From Pseudomonas pseudonitroreducens (GTDB taxonomy: Bacteria; Pseudomonadota; Gammaproteobacteria; Pseudomonadales; Pseudomonadaceae): 64,000 nt of DNA. The first letter of the stretch is position 1, and every line of letters begins with the position of its first letter. Location of the stretch: contig NZ_BQHJ01000015.1 in assembly GCF_021603645.1 (NCBI RefSeq), forward strand, positions 120,132 to 184,131, in the 5' to 3' direction. Shown piece by piece: positions 24,537 through 32,711 of this stretch. The notes beneath the pieces are model-generated. The model saw nothing but the letters and a program-made list of their open reading frames with translations. It ran no database searches and was not told the origin of the DNA. Both the position numbers and the translations under genes were made by a program.

Positions 24537-25703
24537 ATGGAATTCGCCTTCACCGATGAGCAGCTGATGATCCGCGACAGCGCGGAAAGCTTCCTCGCCG
24601 ATGCTTCACCTACCTGCGCCGTGCGCGCGGCGATGGCCGCGGGCGGGCACGATGCCATGCTCTGGCAGCGGATTCGCGATGAACTCGGCTGGCAGGCGTT
24701 GCTGGTGCCCGAGGCCCACGGCGGCCTGGGGCTGGGCTTCGTCGAGCTGGCCATCGTCCAGGAGCAGTTGGGCCGTCGCCTGGCGTCGCTGCCGTTCCTC
24801 GCCAGCGCCATCACCATCTGCGCCCTGCGCCTGCTGGGTGACGCGGCGCAACAGGCGCGTTGGTTGCCGGCATTCGCCGAGGGCAGCCTGAGTGCCACCC
24901 TGGTGCTGGGCGCCGAAGGCGCGCCGGACGTCGGCGCGGTTCAGGTCCAGGCGCGCAAGGAGGGTGAAGGCTTCGTGCTGGATGGCCGCCTGCGCCCGGC
25001 GCTCGATGGCCACAGCGCCGACCTGCTGCTGATCCCCGCTCGGCTGGCCGGCAGCCGGGGCGAAGAGGGCATCTGCCTGTTCGCCGTTCCTGCGCTCAGC
25101 AGCGGTTTGCAGCGTCGCGCCCTGGCCACGCTGGACCAGACTCGCCCGCTCGGCGAAATCGAACTGGACAATCTCTATCTCCCCGCCGACGCATTGCTCG
25201 GCGTAGCCGGCAGTGCCTGGCCGAAACTGCAGACCGTCCTGCAACTGGCGGCCATCGCGCTGGCCGCCGAGCAGGTCGGCGGCGCCCAGCAGGTACTCGA
25301 TCTCACCGTTGCCTACACCCGCGAACGCCAGCAGTTCGGCCGCCCGGTGGGCAGTTTCCAGGCGCTCAAGCACCGCATGGCGGACATGATGGTGAAGGTC
25401 GAGTGCGCACGCTCAGCGCTCTACCACGCCGCGTGCGTGGCCCAGGCAGCGCTGGATGCCGAGGGCGACTCGGCACTCGCCTCCGAGCTGCCGCTGGCCG
25501 CTGCCGTGGCCAAGTCCCACGCCTCGGAAGCCTTCTTCCACTGCGCCGCCGAGTCGATCCAGCTGCATGGCGGCGTCGGCTTCACCTGGGAGTACGACCC
25601 GCACCTGTACTTCAAGCGCGCCCGCGCCGGCGAGGGCCTGTTCGGCACGCCCGCCTGGCACCGCGAGCGCATCGCTGCCGCGATCCTGGAGGAATGCCCA
25701 TGA
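24537..25703 (+). CDS. Acyl-CoA dehydrogenase, FadE28-like partner
   Basis: A 388-residue acyl-CoA dehydrogenase homologue. N-terminal MEFAFTDEQLMIRDSAESF, then VPEAHGGLGLGFVELA near residue 61, RERQQFGRPVGSFQALKH near 265 and QLHGGVGFTWEYDPHLYFKR near 343. It lacks a clear SEPGAGSD motif, as the smaller subunit of FadE pairs. A helix position that carries Glu in GFERG-type partners here reads LAAEQVGG. The ATG at 24537 is chosen because upstream in-frame codons lie between the dyad and its -10. It overlaps the next fadE by ATGA, so a heteromeric enzyme is likely. Confidence 0.8.
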   Translation: MEFAFTDEQLMIRDSAESFLADASPTCAVRAAMAAGGHDAMLWQRIRDELGWQALLVPEAHGGLGLGFVELAIVQEQLGRRLASLPFLASAITICALRLLGDAAQQARWLPAFAEGSLSATLVLGAEGAPDVGAVQVQARKEGEGFVLDGRLRPALDGHSADLLLIPARLAGSRGEEGICLFAVPALSSGLQRRALATLDQTRPLGEIELDNLYLPADALLGVAGSAWPKLQTVLQLAAIALAAEQVGGAQQVLDLTVAYTRERQQFGRPVGSFQALKHRMADMMVKVECARSALYHAACVAQAALDAEGDSALASELPLAAAVAKSHASEAFFHCAAESIQLHGGVGFTWEYDPHLYFKRARAGEGLFGTPAWHRERIAAAILEECP

Positions 25704-26893
25704 AGATCGGATTCGACGCTGCCGACGAAGCTTTCCGCGGTGAAGTTGCCCAGTGGCTGGCGGACAACCTGCGCGGCGAGTTCGAGCCGCTGCGCTTCCG
25801 CGGCGGCCCCGGTGACGAACACAGTTTCCCGGAGGAGCGCAAAGCCTGGGAGCGCAAGCTCGCCGAGGGTGGCTGGACCTGTGTGGGCTGGGCCAGGGAG
25901 CACGGCGGGCGCGGCCTGTCGATCAACCAGCAGGTGATCTTCCACGAGGAATACGCCCGCGCCGGCGGCCCCGGTCGCATGGGCCACATCGGCGAAGGGC
26001 TGGCCGGGCCGACCATCGCTGCCTTCGGCAATGAGGAGCAGAAACGCCGGCTGCTGCCGGGCATTGTCAGCGGCCGGGAGTTCTGGTGCCAGGGCTATTC
26101 CGAGCCGGGCGCCGGCTCCGACCTTGCGGCGGTCAAGACCCGCGCCACGTTCGACGCCGCGCGTGGCGTGTGGCGGATCAACGGGCAGAAGGTCTGGACC
26201 TCGCTGGCCCACGAATCCGACTGGTGCTTCGTCATCGCTCGCAGCGAGGCGGCCAGCGTCGGCCACCACGGCCTTTGCTTCCTGCTGGTGCCGATGCACC
26301 AGCCGGGCATCAGCGTGCGGCCGATCGAGCAGCTGACCGGCACGTCGGAGTTCAACGAGGTGTTCTTCGATAACGCCGAGACCGCCGCCGAGAACCTGCT
26401 CGGCGCGCCGGGGGATGGCTGGAAGATCGCCATGGCGCTGCTGGGCTTCGAGCGTGGGGTGTCCACCCTTGGCCAGCAGATGCAGTTCCACAACGAGCTG
26501 GACGAGATCATCCGCATTGCCCGCGCCAATGGTGCCGCCCGCGATCCGCTGCTGCGCCAGCGCCTGGCCGAGGCCTGGGGCGGGCTCAAGGTGCTGCGCT
26601 ACAACTCGCTGCGCATGCTCTCCGGCGCGCAGGACGGCGGCCTGCGCCCCGAGGCGCTGATCTACAAGCTGTGCTGGTCCGAATGGCACGCGCGGCTGGG
26701 CAAGCTGGCCATGGACGTGCTCGGCGCCGAGGCGGAAATCCTCGACGGCTCGCCGTACCGGCTCAGCCGCTTGCAGGGCCTGTTCCTGTTCAGCCGCTCC
26801 GACACCATCTATGGCGGCAGCAACGAGATCCAGCGCAACCTCATCGCCGAGCGTGCGCTCGGCCTGCCCATAGAACCCAAGGTGCCTCGCTAG
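25700..26893 (+). CDS. Acyl-CoA dehydrogenase, FadE29-like partner
   Basis: A 397-residue acyl-CoA dehydrogenase with QGYSEPGAGSDLAAVKTRA near residue 131, NGQKVWTSLAHESDWCFVI near 159, GFERGVSTLG near 252 and the C-terminal TIYGGSNEIQRNLIAERALG. The start at 25700 is preferred to an ATG six bases earlier because GGAGG lies seven bases before it. The classical catalytic Glu of YEGT is Gly; Glu of GFERG may act instead (inference). With the upstream gene it resembles a FadE28-FadE29-type alpha2beta2 dehydrogenase. The exact CoA ester cannot be read from sequence. Confidence 0.8.
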   Translation: MKIGFDAADEAFRGEVAQWLADNLRGEFEPLRFRGGPGDEHSFPEERKAWERKLAEGGWTCVGWAREHGGRGLSINQQVIFHEEYARAGGPGRMGHIGEGLAGPTIAAFGNEEQKRRLLPGIVSGREFWCQGYSEPGAGSDLAAVKTRATFDAARGVWRINGQKVWTSLAHESDWCFVIARSEAASVGHHGLCFLLVPMHQPGISVRPIEQLTGTSEFNEVFFDNAETAAENLLGAPGDGWKIAMALLGFERGVSTLGQQMQFHNELDEIIRIARANGAARDPLLRQRLAEAWGGLKVLRYNSLRMLSGAQDGGLRPEALIYKLCWSEWHARLGKLAMDVLGAEAEILDGSPYRLSRLQGLFLFSRSDTIYGGSNEIQRNLIAERALGLPIEPKVPR

Positions 26894-26905
26894 GAGATCG
26901 CACTC

Positions 26906-27688
26906 ATGCTCAAACCCGAATACGTATCCGGCCGCGGCCTGCTGCGCGGCAAGTCGGTGCTGATCACCGCCGCCGCCGGCGCCGGCATCGGCTTTTCCGC
27001 CGCCCTGCGCGCTGCCGAGGAAGGCTGCCGCGCGCTGATGATCAGTGATATCCACGAAGGCCGGCTGAACGAGGCGGTGGAGCGCATCCGCCAGGCCTGC
27101 GGGCTGCAGGCGGTGTACGGGCAGGTGTGCAACGTCACCAGCGAGGAGCAGGTACGCGCCCTGGTGGCCGCCGCCGAGGAACGCCTGGGCGGTGTCGACG
27201 TGCTGATCAACAACGCAGGGCTGGGCGGCTCGCGCACGCTGGTGGAAATGACTGACGAGGAGTGGAGCCGCGTCCTCGACGTCACGCTCACCGGCACCAT
27301 GCGCATGACCCGCGCCATGCTGCCGCACATGCTGGAGCGCCGCGCCGGCGCCATCGTCAACAACGCCTCGGTGCTTGGCTGGCGCGCGCAGAAGGAACAG
27401 AGCCACTACGCGGCAGCCAAGGCCGGGGTGATGGCGCTGACCCGTTGTGCCGCGCTGGAGGCGGCGGAGCACGGCGTGCGCATCAACGCGGTGAGCCCGA
27501 GCATCGCCCTGCACGATTTCCTGCGCAGGTCCGCTCCCCAGGAGCTGCTGGAGAAACTGGCGTCCACCGAAGCCTTCGGCCGCGCCGCCGAGGTCTGGGA
27601 AATTGCCAACGTGATGATGTTCCTGGCCAGCGACTACAGCTCCTACATGACCGGCGAAGTACTGTCGGTCTCCAGCCAGAGGGCCTGA
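26906..27688 (+). CDS. ipdF: IpdF-like SDR (HIP-CoA 5-keto reductase/dehydrogenase)
   Basis: A 260-residue SDR. The start GRGLLRGKSVLITAAAGAG, MTDEEWSRVLDVTLT, VNNASVLGWRAQKEQSHYA, the YAAAK (Tyr168, Lys172), INAVSPSIALHDFL and the ending SSYMTGEVLSVSSQRA all match IpdF (Rv3559c) as I remember it; the last block is almost word for word. IpdF handles the 5-oxo/5-hydroxy function of HIP-CoA. GGAG is present 12 bases before the ATG. It is 12 bases from the FadE gene and one base before the MaoC gene. Confidence 0.88.
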   Translation: MLKPEYVSGRGLLRGKSVLITAAAGAGIGFSAALRAAEEGCRALMISDIHEGRLNEAVERIRQACGLQAVYGQVCNVTSEEQVRALVAAAEERLGGVDVLINNAGLGGSRTLVEMTDEEWSRVLDVTLTGTMRMTRAMLPHMLERRAGAIVNNASVLGWRAQKEQSHYAAAKAGVMALTRCAALEAAEHGVRINAVSPSIALHDFLRRSAPQELLEKLASTEAFGRAAEVWEIANVMMFLASDYSSYMTGEVLSVSSQRA

Positions 27689-27689
27689 C

Positions 27690-28148
27690 ATGGCGCGTGT
27701 CTTCGAGCATCCGGAAGAACTCCTGGCCTGTATCGGCGAAACGCTGGGCGAGAGTGCCTGGCTCACCGTCGAGCAGTCGCGCATCGACCAGTTCGCGCAG
27801 GCCACCGGCGACCACCAGTGGATCCATGTCGACCCCGTGCGCGCGGCCAGCGGCCCCTATGGCACCTGTATCGCCCACGGCTACCTGACGCTGGCGCTGG
27901 TCAACCTGTTCCTGCCGCAGATCGTCGAGGTGCGTGGCATTGCCATGGGCGTCAACTACGGCTGCGACCGCGTGCGCTTCCCCAACGTGGTCAAGGCCGG
28001 CGCCCGCGTGCGTGGCCGCGCCGAGCTGGTCGCCGCCGAGGCGGTAAAGGGCGCGGTACAGGCCACCGTGCGCGTCAGTGTCGAGATCGAGGGCGAACAA
28101 CGCCCCGGCTGCGTGGTGGACACCATCAGCCGTTACTACCCCGCCTGA
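27690..28148 (+). CDS. MaoC-like (R)-enoyl-CoA hydratase
   Basis: A 152-residue single hot-dog protein. The hydratase-2 motif ATGDHQWIHVD gives Asp41 and His46 as catalytic pair, followed by GPYGTCIAHGYLTLAL. It would add water across a trans-2-enoyl-CoA. The length and sequence resemble the Rv0130/HtdZ group. Its start codon follows the ipdF stop after one base. It ends the operon that begins at 24537. Confidence 0.82.
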   Translation: MARVFEHPEELLACIGETLGESAWLTVEQSRIDQFAQATGDHQWIHVDPVRAASGPYGTCIAHGYLTLALVNLFLPQIVEVRGIAMGVNYGCDRVRFPNVVKAGARVRGRAELVAAEAVKGAVQATVRVSVEIEGEQRPGCVVDTISRYYPA

Positions 28149-28159
28149 AGAGGCTTTTC

Positions 28160-28323
28160 GTAGGAGCGAGCTTGCTCGCGAACATCCATCACTGTGAGGA
28201 GCGGTTCGCGAGCAAGAACCAGGCGTCCCCGCCGCTCCTGCAGTGCGTAGGGTGAATAACCTGGAACAGGTTATTCGCCGAACCTGGGCCGGCGGATAAC
28301 GCTGGCGCGTTATGCGCCCTACG
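28160..28323. repeat. REP copy, truncated REP and a GTAGGGTGAATAACC-type inverted repeat
   Basis: A forward REP (28160-28183), a reverse REP broken after GCAAG (28204-28216), then 28246-28323 with end arms CGTAGGG and CCCTACG and the inner hairpin GAATAACCTG...CAGGTTATTC. No dyad operator is found in this gap before the second thiolase gene. Confidence 0.8.
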
Positions 28324-28374
28324 AAAGCCGCCGCCCGCGCCCAGGGTTCCCTTACAACAACCTGAGGATTCGCA

Positions 28375-29577
28375 ATGAGAGAAGCCGTCATCGTCTCCAC
28401 CGCCCGCACCGCCATCGGCAAGGCCTTCCGTGGTGCCTTCAACGACACCGAGGCGCCTGCCATGGGCGGCGCAGTGGTGGCCGAAGTGGTGCGCCGCGCC
28501 GGCGTCGAGCCGGGCGAGGTGGAGGACGTCATCATCGGCGCCGCCGCGCAGCAGGGCACCCAGGCCTACAACCTCGGCCGCCTCTGCGCCATCGCCGGCG
28601 GCCTGCCGTCGAGCGTGGCCGGCATGGCTGTGGAGCGCCAGTGCGCATCGGGGCTGATGAGCATCGCCGTCGCCGCCAGGTCCATCGCCTGCAATGAACT
28701 GGACATCGCCGTGGCCGGAGGCCTGGAGTCCATTTCCCTGGTGCAGAACAAGCACAAGAACGCCTACCGCAACCAGTCGCAGGCGGTGCTGGCGCACGAC
28801 CCGGCGGCCTATATCCCGATGATCGAGACCGCCGAGATCGTCGCCGCACGCTACGGCATCAGCCGTGAGGCCCAGGACGCCTATTCATTGCGCAGCCAGC
28901 AGCGCACGGCGGCAGCGCAGCGCGACGGCCTGTTCGCCGACGAAATCCTGCCCCTGCATGCGCAACGCCTGGTGCTGGACAAGGCCAGTGGCGAAAGCCG
29001 CCACGAAACCGTGCTGATCGACCGCGACGAATGCAACCGTGCCGACACCACGCTTGCCAGCCTCGCTGCGCTGGAACCGGTGTGGCAGGGCGGCCAGTGG
29101 AGCGAGGTGGGGCGGTTCATCACCGCCGGCAACGCATCCCAACTCTCCGACGGCGCGTCGGCATCGCTGCTGATGGAAGCGCGCGAGGCAGAGCGACGCG
29201 GACTGCAACCGCTGGGCATCTACCGGGGCCTGGCGGTGGCCGGCTGCAATGCCGACGAGATGGGTATCGGGCCGGTCTTTGCGATCCCCAGGCTGCTGCA
29301 GCGCCATGGCCTGAAGATGGACGACATCGGCCTGTGGGAGCTCAACGAAGCCTTCGCCTGCCAGGTGCTGTTCTGCCAGGACAAGCTGGGCATCCCCGAT
29401 GAGCGCCTGAACGTCAACGGCGGCGCCATTGCCATCGGCCATCCGTTCGGCATGTCCGGCGCACGCATGGCCGGCCACGCGCTGCTGGAAGGGCGTCGGC
29501 GTGGCGTGCGCTACGTGGTGGTGAGCATGTGCATCGGCGGCGGCATGGGCGCGGCCGCGCTATTCGAGGTGGCCTGA
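28375..29577 (+). CDS. Thiolase (acetyl-CoA C-acyltransferase family)
   Basis: A 400-residue thiolase with Cys90 ([10 protein letters not shown]), His356 ([10 protein letters not shown]) and Cys386 (MCIGGGMG). It belongs to the classical degradative/biosynthetic group rather than to the FadA6 type at 21965. AACCTGAGGA precedes the ATG by six to nine bases. The stop overlaps the ATG of the ketosteroid isomerase gene (TGATG). A role in beta-oxidation of the steroid side chain or of the products of ring opening is likely; no more exact role can be given. Confidence 0.8.
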   Translation: MREAVIVSTARTAIGKAFRGAFNDTEAPAMGGAVVAEVVRRAGVEPGEVEDVIIGAAAQQGTQAYNLGRLCAIAGGLPSSVAGMAVERQCASGLMSIAVAARSIACNELDIAVAGGLESISLVQNKHKNAYRNQSQAVLAHDPAAYIPMIETAEIVAARYGISREAQDAYSLRSQQRTAAAQRDGLFADEILPLHAQRLVLDKASGESRHETVLIDRDECNRADTTLASLAALEPVWQGGQWSEVGRFITAGNASQLSDGASASLLMEAREAERRGLQPLGIYRGLAVAGCNADEMGIGPVFAIPRLLQRHGLKMDDIGLWELNEAFACQVLFCQDKLGIPDERLNVNGGAIAIGHPFGMSGARMAGHALLEGRRRGVRYVVVSMCIGGGMGAAALFEVA

Positions 29578-29960
29578 TGGACGTCCAGCTGATCCGCCGG
29601 CGCATGGCGCGCTACGTGGAACTGGTGGATGCCGGTGATATCGACGGCATCCTTGCGCTGTATGCCGATGACGCGGTGGTCGAGGACCCGGTGGGCTCGC
29701 CCGCGCAGGTCGGGATCGAGGCCATCGCGCGCTTCTACCGCGAAGGGCTCGGCCGCGCCGAAGTCAGCGCCCAGCTCACCGGGCCGGTGCGGGTCACCGG
29801 CAACGGTTGCGGCGCCATGCCGTTCCGCGTCGACCTGAACTGGAACGGCACGCCTTGCAGCCTGCATGTGATCGACGTGATGGAGTTCGACGAGCACGGC
29901 CTTATTCGCCGCATGAAGGCGTACTGGGGGGACCTCAACCTGGAGCAGCGGCCGGAGTGA
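29577..29960 (+). CDS. ksi: Steroid delta5-3-ketosteroid isomerase
   Basis: A 127-residue protein of the SnoaL-like fold. Compared with the enzyme of Comamonas testosteroni the catalytic residues line up: Tyr13 (ARYVELVDAGD), Asp37 (DDAVVEDPVGS) and Asp100 (HVIDVMEF), against Tyr14, Asp38 and Asp99 there. It moves the double bond from C5 to C4 in 3-ketosteroids by a dienolate route. Here only the start codon tells of coupling: it shares bases with the thiolase stop. This is one of the clearest signs that the island is for steroids, since the residues are specific to true isomerases within a broad fold. Confidence 0.9.
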   Translation: MDVQLIRRRMARYVELVDAGDIDGILALYADDAVVEDPVGSPAQVGIEAIARFYREGLGRAEVSAQLTGPVRVTGNGCGAMPFRVDLNWNGTPCSLHVIDVMEFDEHGLIRRMKAYWGDLNLEQRPE

Positions 29961-29990
29961 AGGCTGCGTCTGGGCCGGGCTGTAACCCGT

Positions 29991-30056
29991 AGGAGTGGAC
30001 TCTGTCCGCGATGGCATCCGGCGCGATGGGAATCGATCGCGGACAGAGTCCACTCC
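29991..30056. repeat. Inverted repeat (AGGAGTGGACTCTGTCCGCGAT arms)
   Basis: Arms of about 21 bases at 29991-30012 and 30036-30056. It may end transcription of the thiolase-ksi unit (inference). Confidence 0.8.
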
Positions 30057-30082
30057 CGCCTGATCGGTCCGTGCTCCGGTCA

Positions 30083-30198
30083 GCCCTCACCCTAGCCCTC
30101 TCCCAGAGGGAGAGGGGACCGTACGGTGCAGGATGACACTCCAGCGTCAATCGGCACGATCGGCTCCCTCTCCCTGGGGAGAGGGCTGGGGTGAGGGG
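30083..30198. repeat. Inverted repeat (CCCTCACCC...CCCTCTCCC type)
   Basis: CCCTCACCCTAGCCCTCTCC at the left and its complement GGAGAGGGCTGGGGTGAGGG at the right, each next to a smaller hairpin. Similar elements occur at 54752-54868 and 59988-60115. Confidence 0.8.
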
Positions 30199-30253
30199 AA
30201 AGCATCGGCACGGGCTTCCCGAGAAAGACTGTTACTCCTACGCACAGCTCATC

Positions 30254-30730
30254 TCACGGAGCAGACGCGTAATCCGCGTTCTGCGTCTTGCCGGTTTCGT
30301 AGAAGGCTTTCAGGTTCAGCGCGATCTTCGCCACGGTCCGCCGCAGCGCGCCGGCCAGCAGCCATTCACCCAGGCGCCCGCCGCGCAGGTCGCCGTCCAG
30401 GCTCAGGACCAGGCGGGTGCGCACCTCTCCCTCGGGAAGCAGCGCATAGCGGAAACTGGCCTGGCGGAACGGGAAGGGCGGTCCCTGCTCGGCGCGGTGC
30501 AGGCGCAGCACCAGGCCCTGGCCTTCACGCCAGTCGACCACGCTTTCGTCGAGGAAGCCGCGCTTCATGTGCACCCGCCGGCTGGCGCCGAGGCCTTCGC
30601 GCGGGCCGGGGTGGAAGTCGCAGCCGGTCAGGCCGGGCACATAGTGCGGTGCCAGGCTGAGGTCGCGCAGGCGCGCCCAGGCGGCGGCGTGGGGCAGGTC
30701 GAGAATCAGTTCGTGTCGGGCACTGAGCAT
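30254..30730 (-). CDS. SRPBCC (START-like) family protein
   Basis: A 158-residue protein: MLSARHELILDLPHAAAWARL at the start, a middle with VHMKRGFLDESVVDW, and a C-terminal long helix ending LNLKAFYETGKT. The pattern (a strand and helix at the N-terminus, then strands, then a long helix) is that of SRPBCC/polyketide cyclase-like proteins, which bind hydrophobic ligands. It begins four bases after the SDR stop. Because the pair has its own dyad promoter, it probably belongs to steroid catabolism, for example as a binding protein or a helper enzyme. I do not know a described counterpart. Confidence 0.65.
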   Translation of the reverse strand: MLSARHELILDLPHAAAWARLRDLSLAPHYVPGLTGCDFHPGPREGLGASRRVHMKRGFLDESVVDWREGQGLVLRLHRAEQGPPFPFRQASFRYALLPEGEVRTRLVLSLDGDLRGGRLGEWLLAGALRRTVAKIALNLKAFYETGKTQNADYASAP

Positions 30731-30734
30731 GGCG

Positions 30735-31505
30735 TCATCCCTGGGCCGCTTCGAGGAAGGCAGGGCGCTCGCCGCCGCCGTGCAAGGCAATCTCGGCGCC
30801 GCTGACATAAGCCGCCAGCGTTGAAGCCAGATACAGGCAGGCATCGCCGATATCGCCGGGCTCGGCCAGTCGCCCCAGCGGAACGGTGCTGGCGACGCGT
30901 TGCAGGCCGTCTTCATCACCGTAGTGCAGGTGACTCTGCTCGGTGCGGATCAACCCGCCGATCACCGCGTTGACTCGCACCTTCGGCGCCCATTCCACCG
31001 CCAGCGAGCGGCCCAGGTTGAGCAGCCCGGCCTTGGCTGCGCCATAGGCGGCGGTGCCGGGAGAAGGGCGGGTGGCGCTGACGCTGCAGATGTTGATGAT
31101 GCTGCCGCCGCTTGGCTGTTGCTGCATGCGCTGGTTGGCCAGCTGGCAGAGATTGAGCGGCGCCAGCAGGTTGAGCCGGACGATGGCCTCGGAGAATCGT
31201 GGCGAAGCCTCGGCGGCATTGGCATGGGGCGCGCCGCCGGCGTTGTTGACCAGCACATCCAGGCGGCCATGGCGTTCATCGATGGCCTCCATCAGGGCCT
31301 GCAACTGCTCGAAGTCGCGCACATCGCAGGGGATGAACCAGGCCTCACGCCCTTCGTGGCTGGGCAGTTGCTCGGGTGCTTCGCGACCGCAGATCACCAC
31401 CGCGGCGCCCTGTTCCAGGAAGCGCTGGCTGATGCCCCGGCCCACACCCTTGCCGCCGCCGGTGACCAGCACCACCTGGCCGCTGAAATCCAATGCTCTC
31501 GTCAT
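30735..31505 (-). CDS. SDR family oxidoreductase
   Basis: A 256-residue classical SDR: TGGGKGVGRGI near residue 15, NNAGGAP near 87, ICSVSATRPSPGT and the catalytic YGAAK, ending SGAEIALHGGGERPAF. It resembles SDRs encoded near the ipd genes in actinobacteria (Rv3549c-like), but this is a memory match only. It is the first gene after dyad copy 9, with the SRPBCC gene behind it. The substrate is unknown. Confidence 0.72.
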   Translation of the reverse strand: MTRALDFSGQVVLVTGGGKGVGRGISQRFLEQGAAVVICGREAPEQLPSHEGREAWFIPCDVRDFEQLQALMEAIDERHGRLDVLVNNAGGAPHANAAEASPRFSEAIVRLNLLAPLNLCQLANQRMQQQPSGGSIINICSVSATRPSPGTAAYGAAKAGLLNLGRSLAVEWAPKVRVNAVIGGLIRTEQSHLHYGDEDGLQRVASTVPLGRLAEPGDIGDACLYLASTLAAYVSGAEIALHGGGERPAFLEAAQG

Positions 31506-31559
31506 GTCCGTTCCTCTCTGGGAAAGGCTTGCAGGCTAGGCGCGGCGGCCTCGCGCGCC

Positions 31560-31577
31560 CACGTCCGAAGGGACTAG
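31560..31577 (-). promoter_or_regulatory. Dyad operator/promoter, copy 9 (for SDR-SRPBCC operon)
   Basis: Minus strand CTAGTCCCTTCGGACGTG: both arms match except the final A. The -10-like hexamer TAGCCT is at 31538-31533. The SDR start codon is 55 bases downstream. Confidence 0.75.
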
Positions 31578-31636
31578 GGCGAGGCCTTGGTTCGAGCATG
31601 GTGCGGGCGGTCAGTGAGGTGTCGTTGGATAGCGCC

Positions 31637-31780
31637 CTTCGCGAGCAAGCTCGCTCCTACGAAGAGCCGTTCGGTTCCAGGGGGCCGGGCCGCTGCCCCG
31701 TAGGATGGGTGGAGCGCAGCGATACCCATGCTGTCGGTGCACGGATTCGATGGGTATCGCTGCGCTCCACGCCATCCTAC
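31637..31780. repeat. REP copy and GTAGGATGGGTGGAGC-type inverted repeat
   Basis: A reverse REP at 31637-31660 and the long inverted repeat at 31700-31780 (see the copy at 5133). They stand between the two divergent dyad promoters. Confidence 0.85.
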
Positions 31781-31807
31781 GCAGGGCGGTCCATGCGAAC
31801 GCCTGCC

Positions 31808-31825
31808 GTAGTCCTCTCGGACGAT
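31808..31825 (+). promoter_or_regulatory. Dyad operator/promoter, copy 10 (for hsaD-hsaF operon)
   Basis: GTAGTCCTCTCGGACGAT, perfect in both arms. The -10-like hexamer is AAATAA at 31847-31852 or AATAAT one base later. Confidence 0.8.
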
Positions 31826-31883
31826 GTGGCTCTGGCCAGGGCGCCGAAATAATCCCGGCACACTCAATGCCAGGAGCGACGCC

Positions 31884-32711
31884 ATGGCCGCCTTGCCGCA
31901 AGGGCACTTCGTCACCCTCAACGACGGACTCCGACTGCATTACCTGGACAGCGGCAGCGGTGACGCCGTGCTGTTCATCCACGGCAGTGGCCCCGGCGCC
32001 AGTGGGCACAGCAACTTCAAGCAGAACTACCCGGAATTCGCCGCCGCCGGCCACCGCGTGCTGGTGCCGGACCTGCCGGGCTACGGCGCCAGCGACAAGC
32101 CGGAAACCGACTACACGCTGGATCTCTTCGTCGATGCCCTGTTCGGCCTGCTCGACGCGCTGGACATTGCCCGCTGCACCCTGGTGGGCAACTCCCTGGG
32201 CGGCGCCATCGCCATCAGGATGGCCCTCGACCAGCCGCAGCGCATTGCCCGCCTGGTGCTGATGGCGCCCGGCGGCCTGATGGAGAAGGAGCAGTACTAC
32301 CTGCAGATGGAAGGCATCCAGAAGATGGGCGCGGCCTTTGCCAATGGTGAACTGAACGACGCCGCCGGCATGCGTCGCCTGCTCTCGCTGCAGCTCTTCG
32401 ATGCCACACAGATCAGCGATGAAACGGTGCACGAGCGGGTCGCCGTGGTGAAGGAGCAGCCGCGTTGCGTGCTGACCCGCATGCAGGTGCCGAACCTGTC
32501 GGCGCAATTGGCCGGGCTGAGCTGCCCGATCCTCGGTTTCTGGGGCATGAACGACAAGTTCTGCCCGGCCAGCGGCGCGCAGACGCTGCTGCAGGCGTGC
32601 CGCAACATCCGCTTCGTGCTGCTCAGCGAGTGCGGGCACTGGGTGATGGTGGAGCACCGTGCGCTGTTCAATCGCGAAGTACTGGCCTTCCTCGCGGAGG
32701 ACGCCGCATGA
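31884..32711 (+). CDS. hsaD: Meta-cleavage product hydrolase (HsaD-like)
   Basis: A 275-residue alpha/beta hydrolase. FIHGSGPGASGHSNF near residue 32 forms the oxyanion region; Ser104 lies in VGNSLGGAI; the acid is the Asp of WGMNDKFCP and the base the His of ECGHWVMVEH. It would cut 4,9-DSHA, the ring-A meta-cleavage product of HsaC, into DOHNAA (HIP) and 2-hydroxyhexa-2,4-dienoate. AGGAG lies eight bases before the ATG. It overlaps hsaE by ATGA. A few residues shorter than HsaD of mycobacteria (about 290). Confidence 0.88.
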   Translation: MAALPQGHFVTLNDGLRLHYLDSGSGDAVLFIHGSGPGASGHSNFKQNYPEFAAAGHRVLVPDLPGYGASDKPETDYTLDLFVDALFGLLDALDIARCTLVGNSLGGAIAIRMALDQPQRIARLVLMAPGGLMEKEQYYLQMEGIQKMGAAFANGELNDAAGMRRLLSLQLFDATQISDETVHERVAVVKEQPRCVLTRMQVPNLSAQLAGLSCPILGFWGMNDKFCPASGAQTLLQACRNIRFVLLSECGHWVMVEHRALFNREVLAFLAEDAA

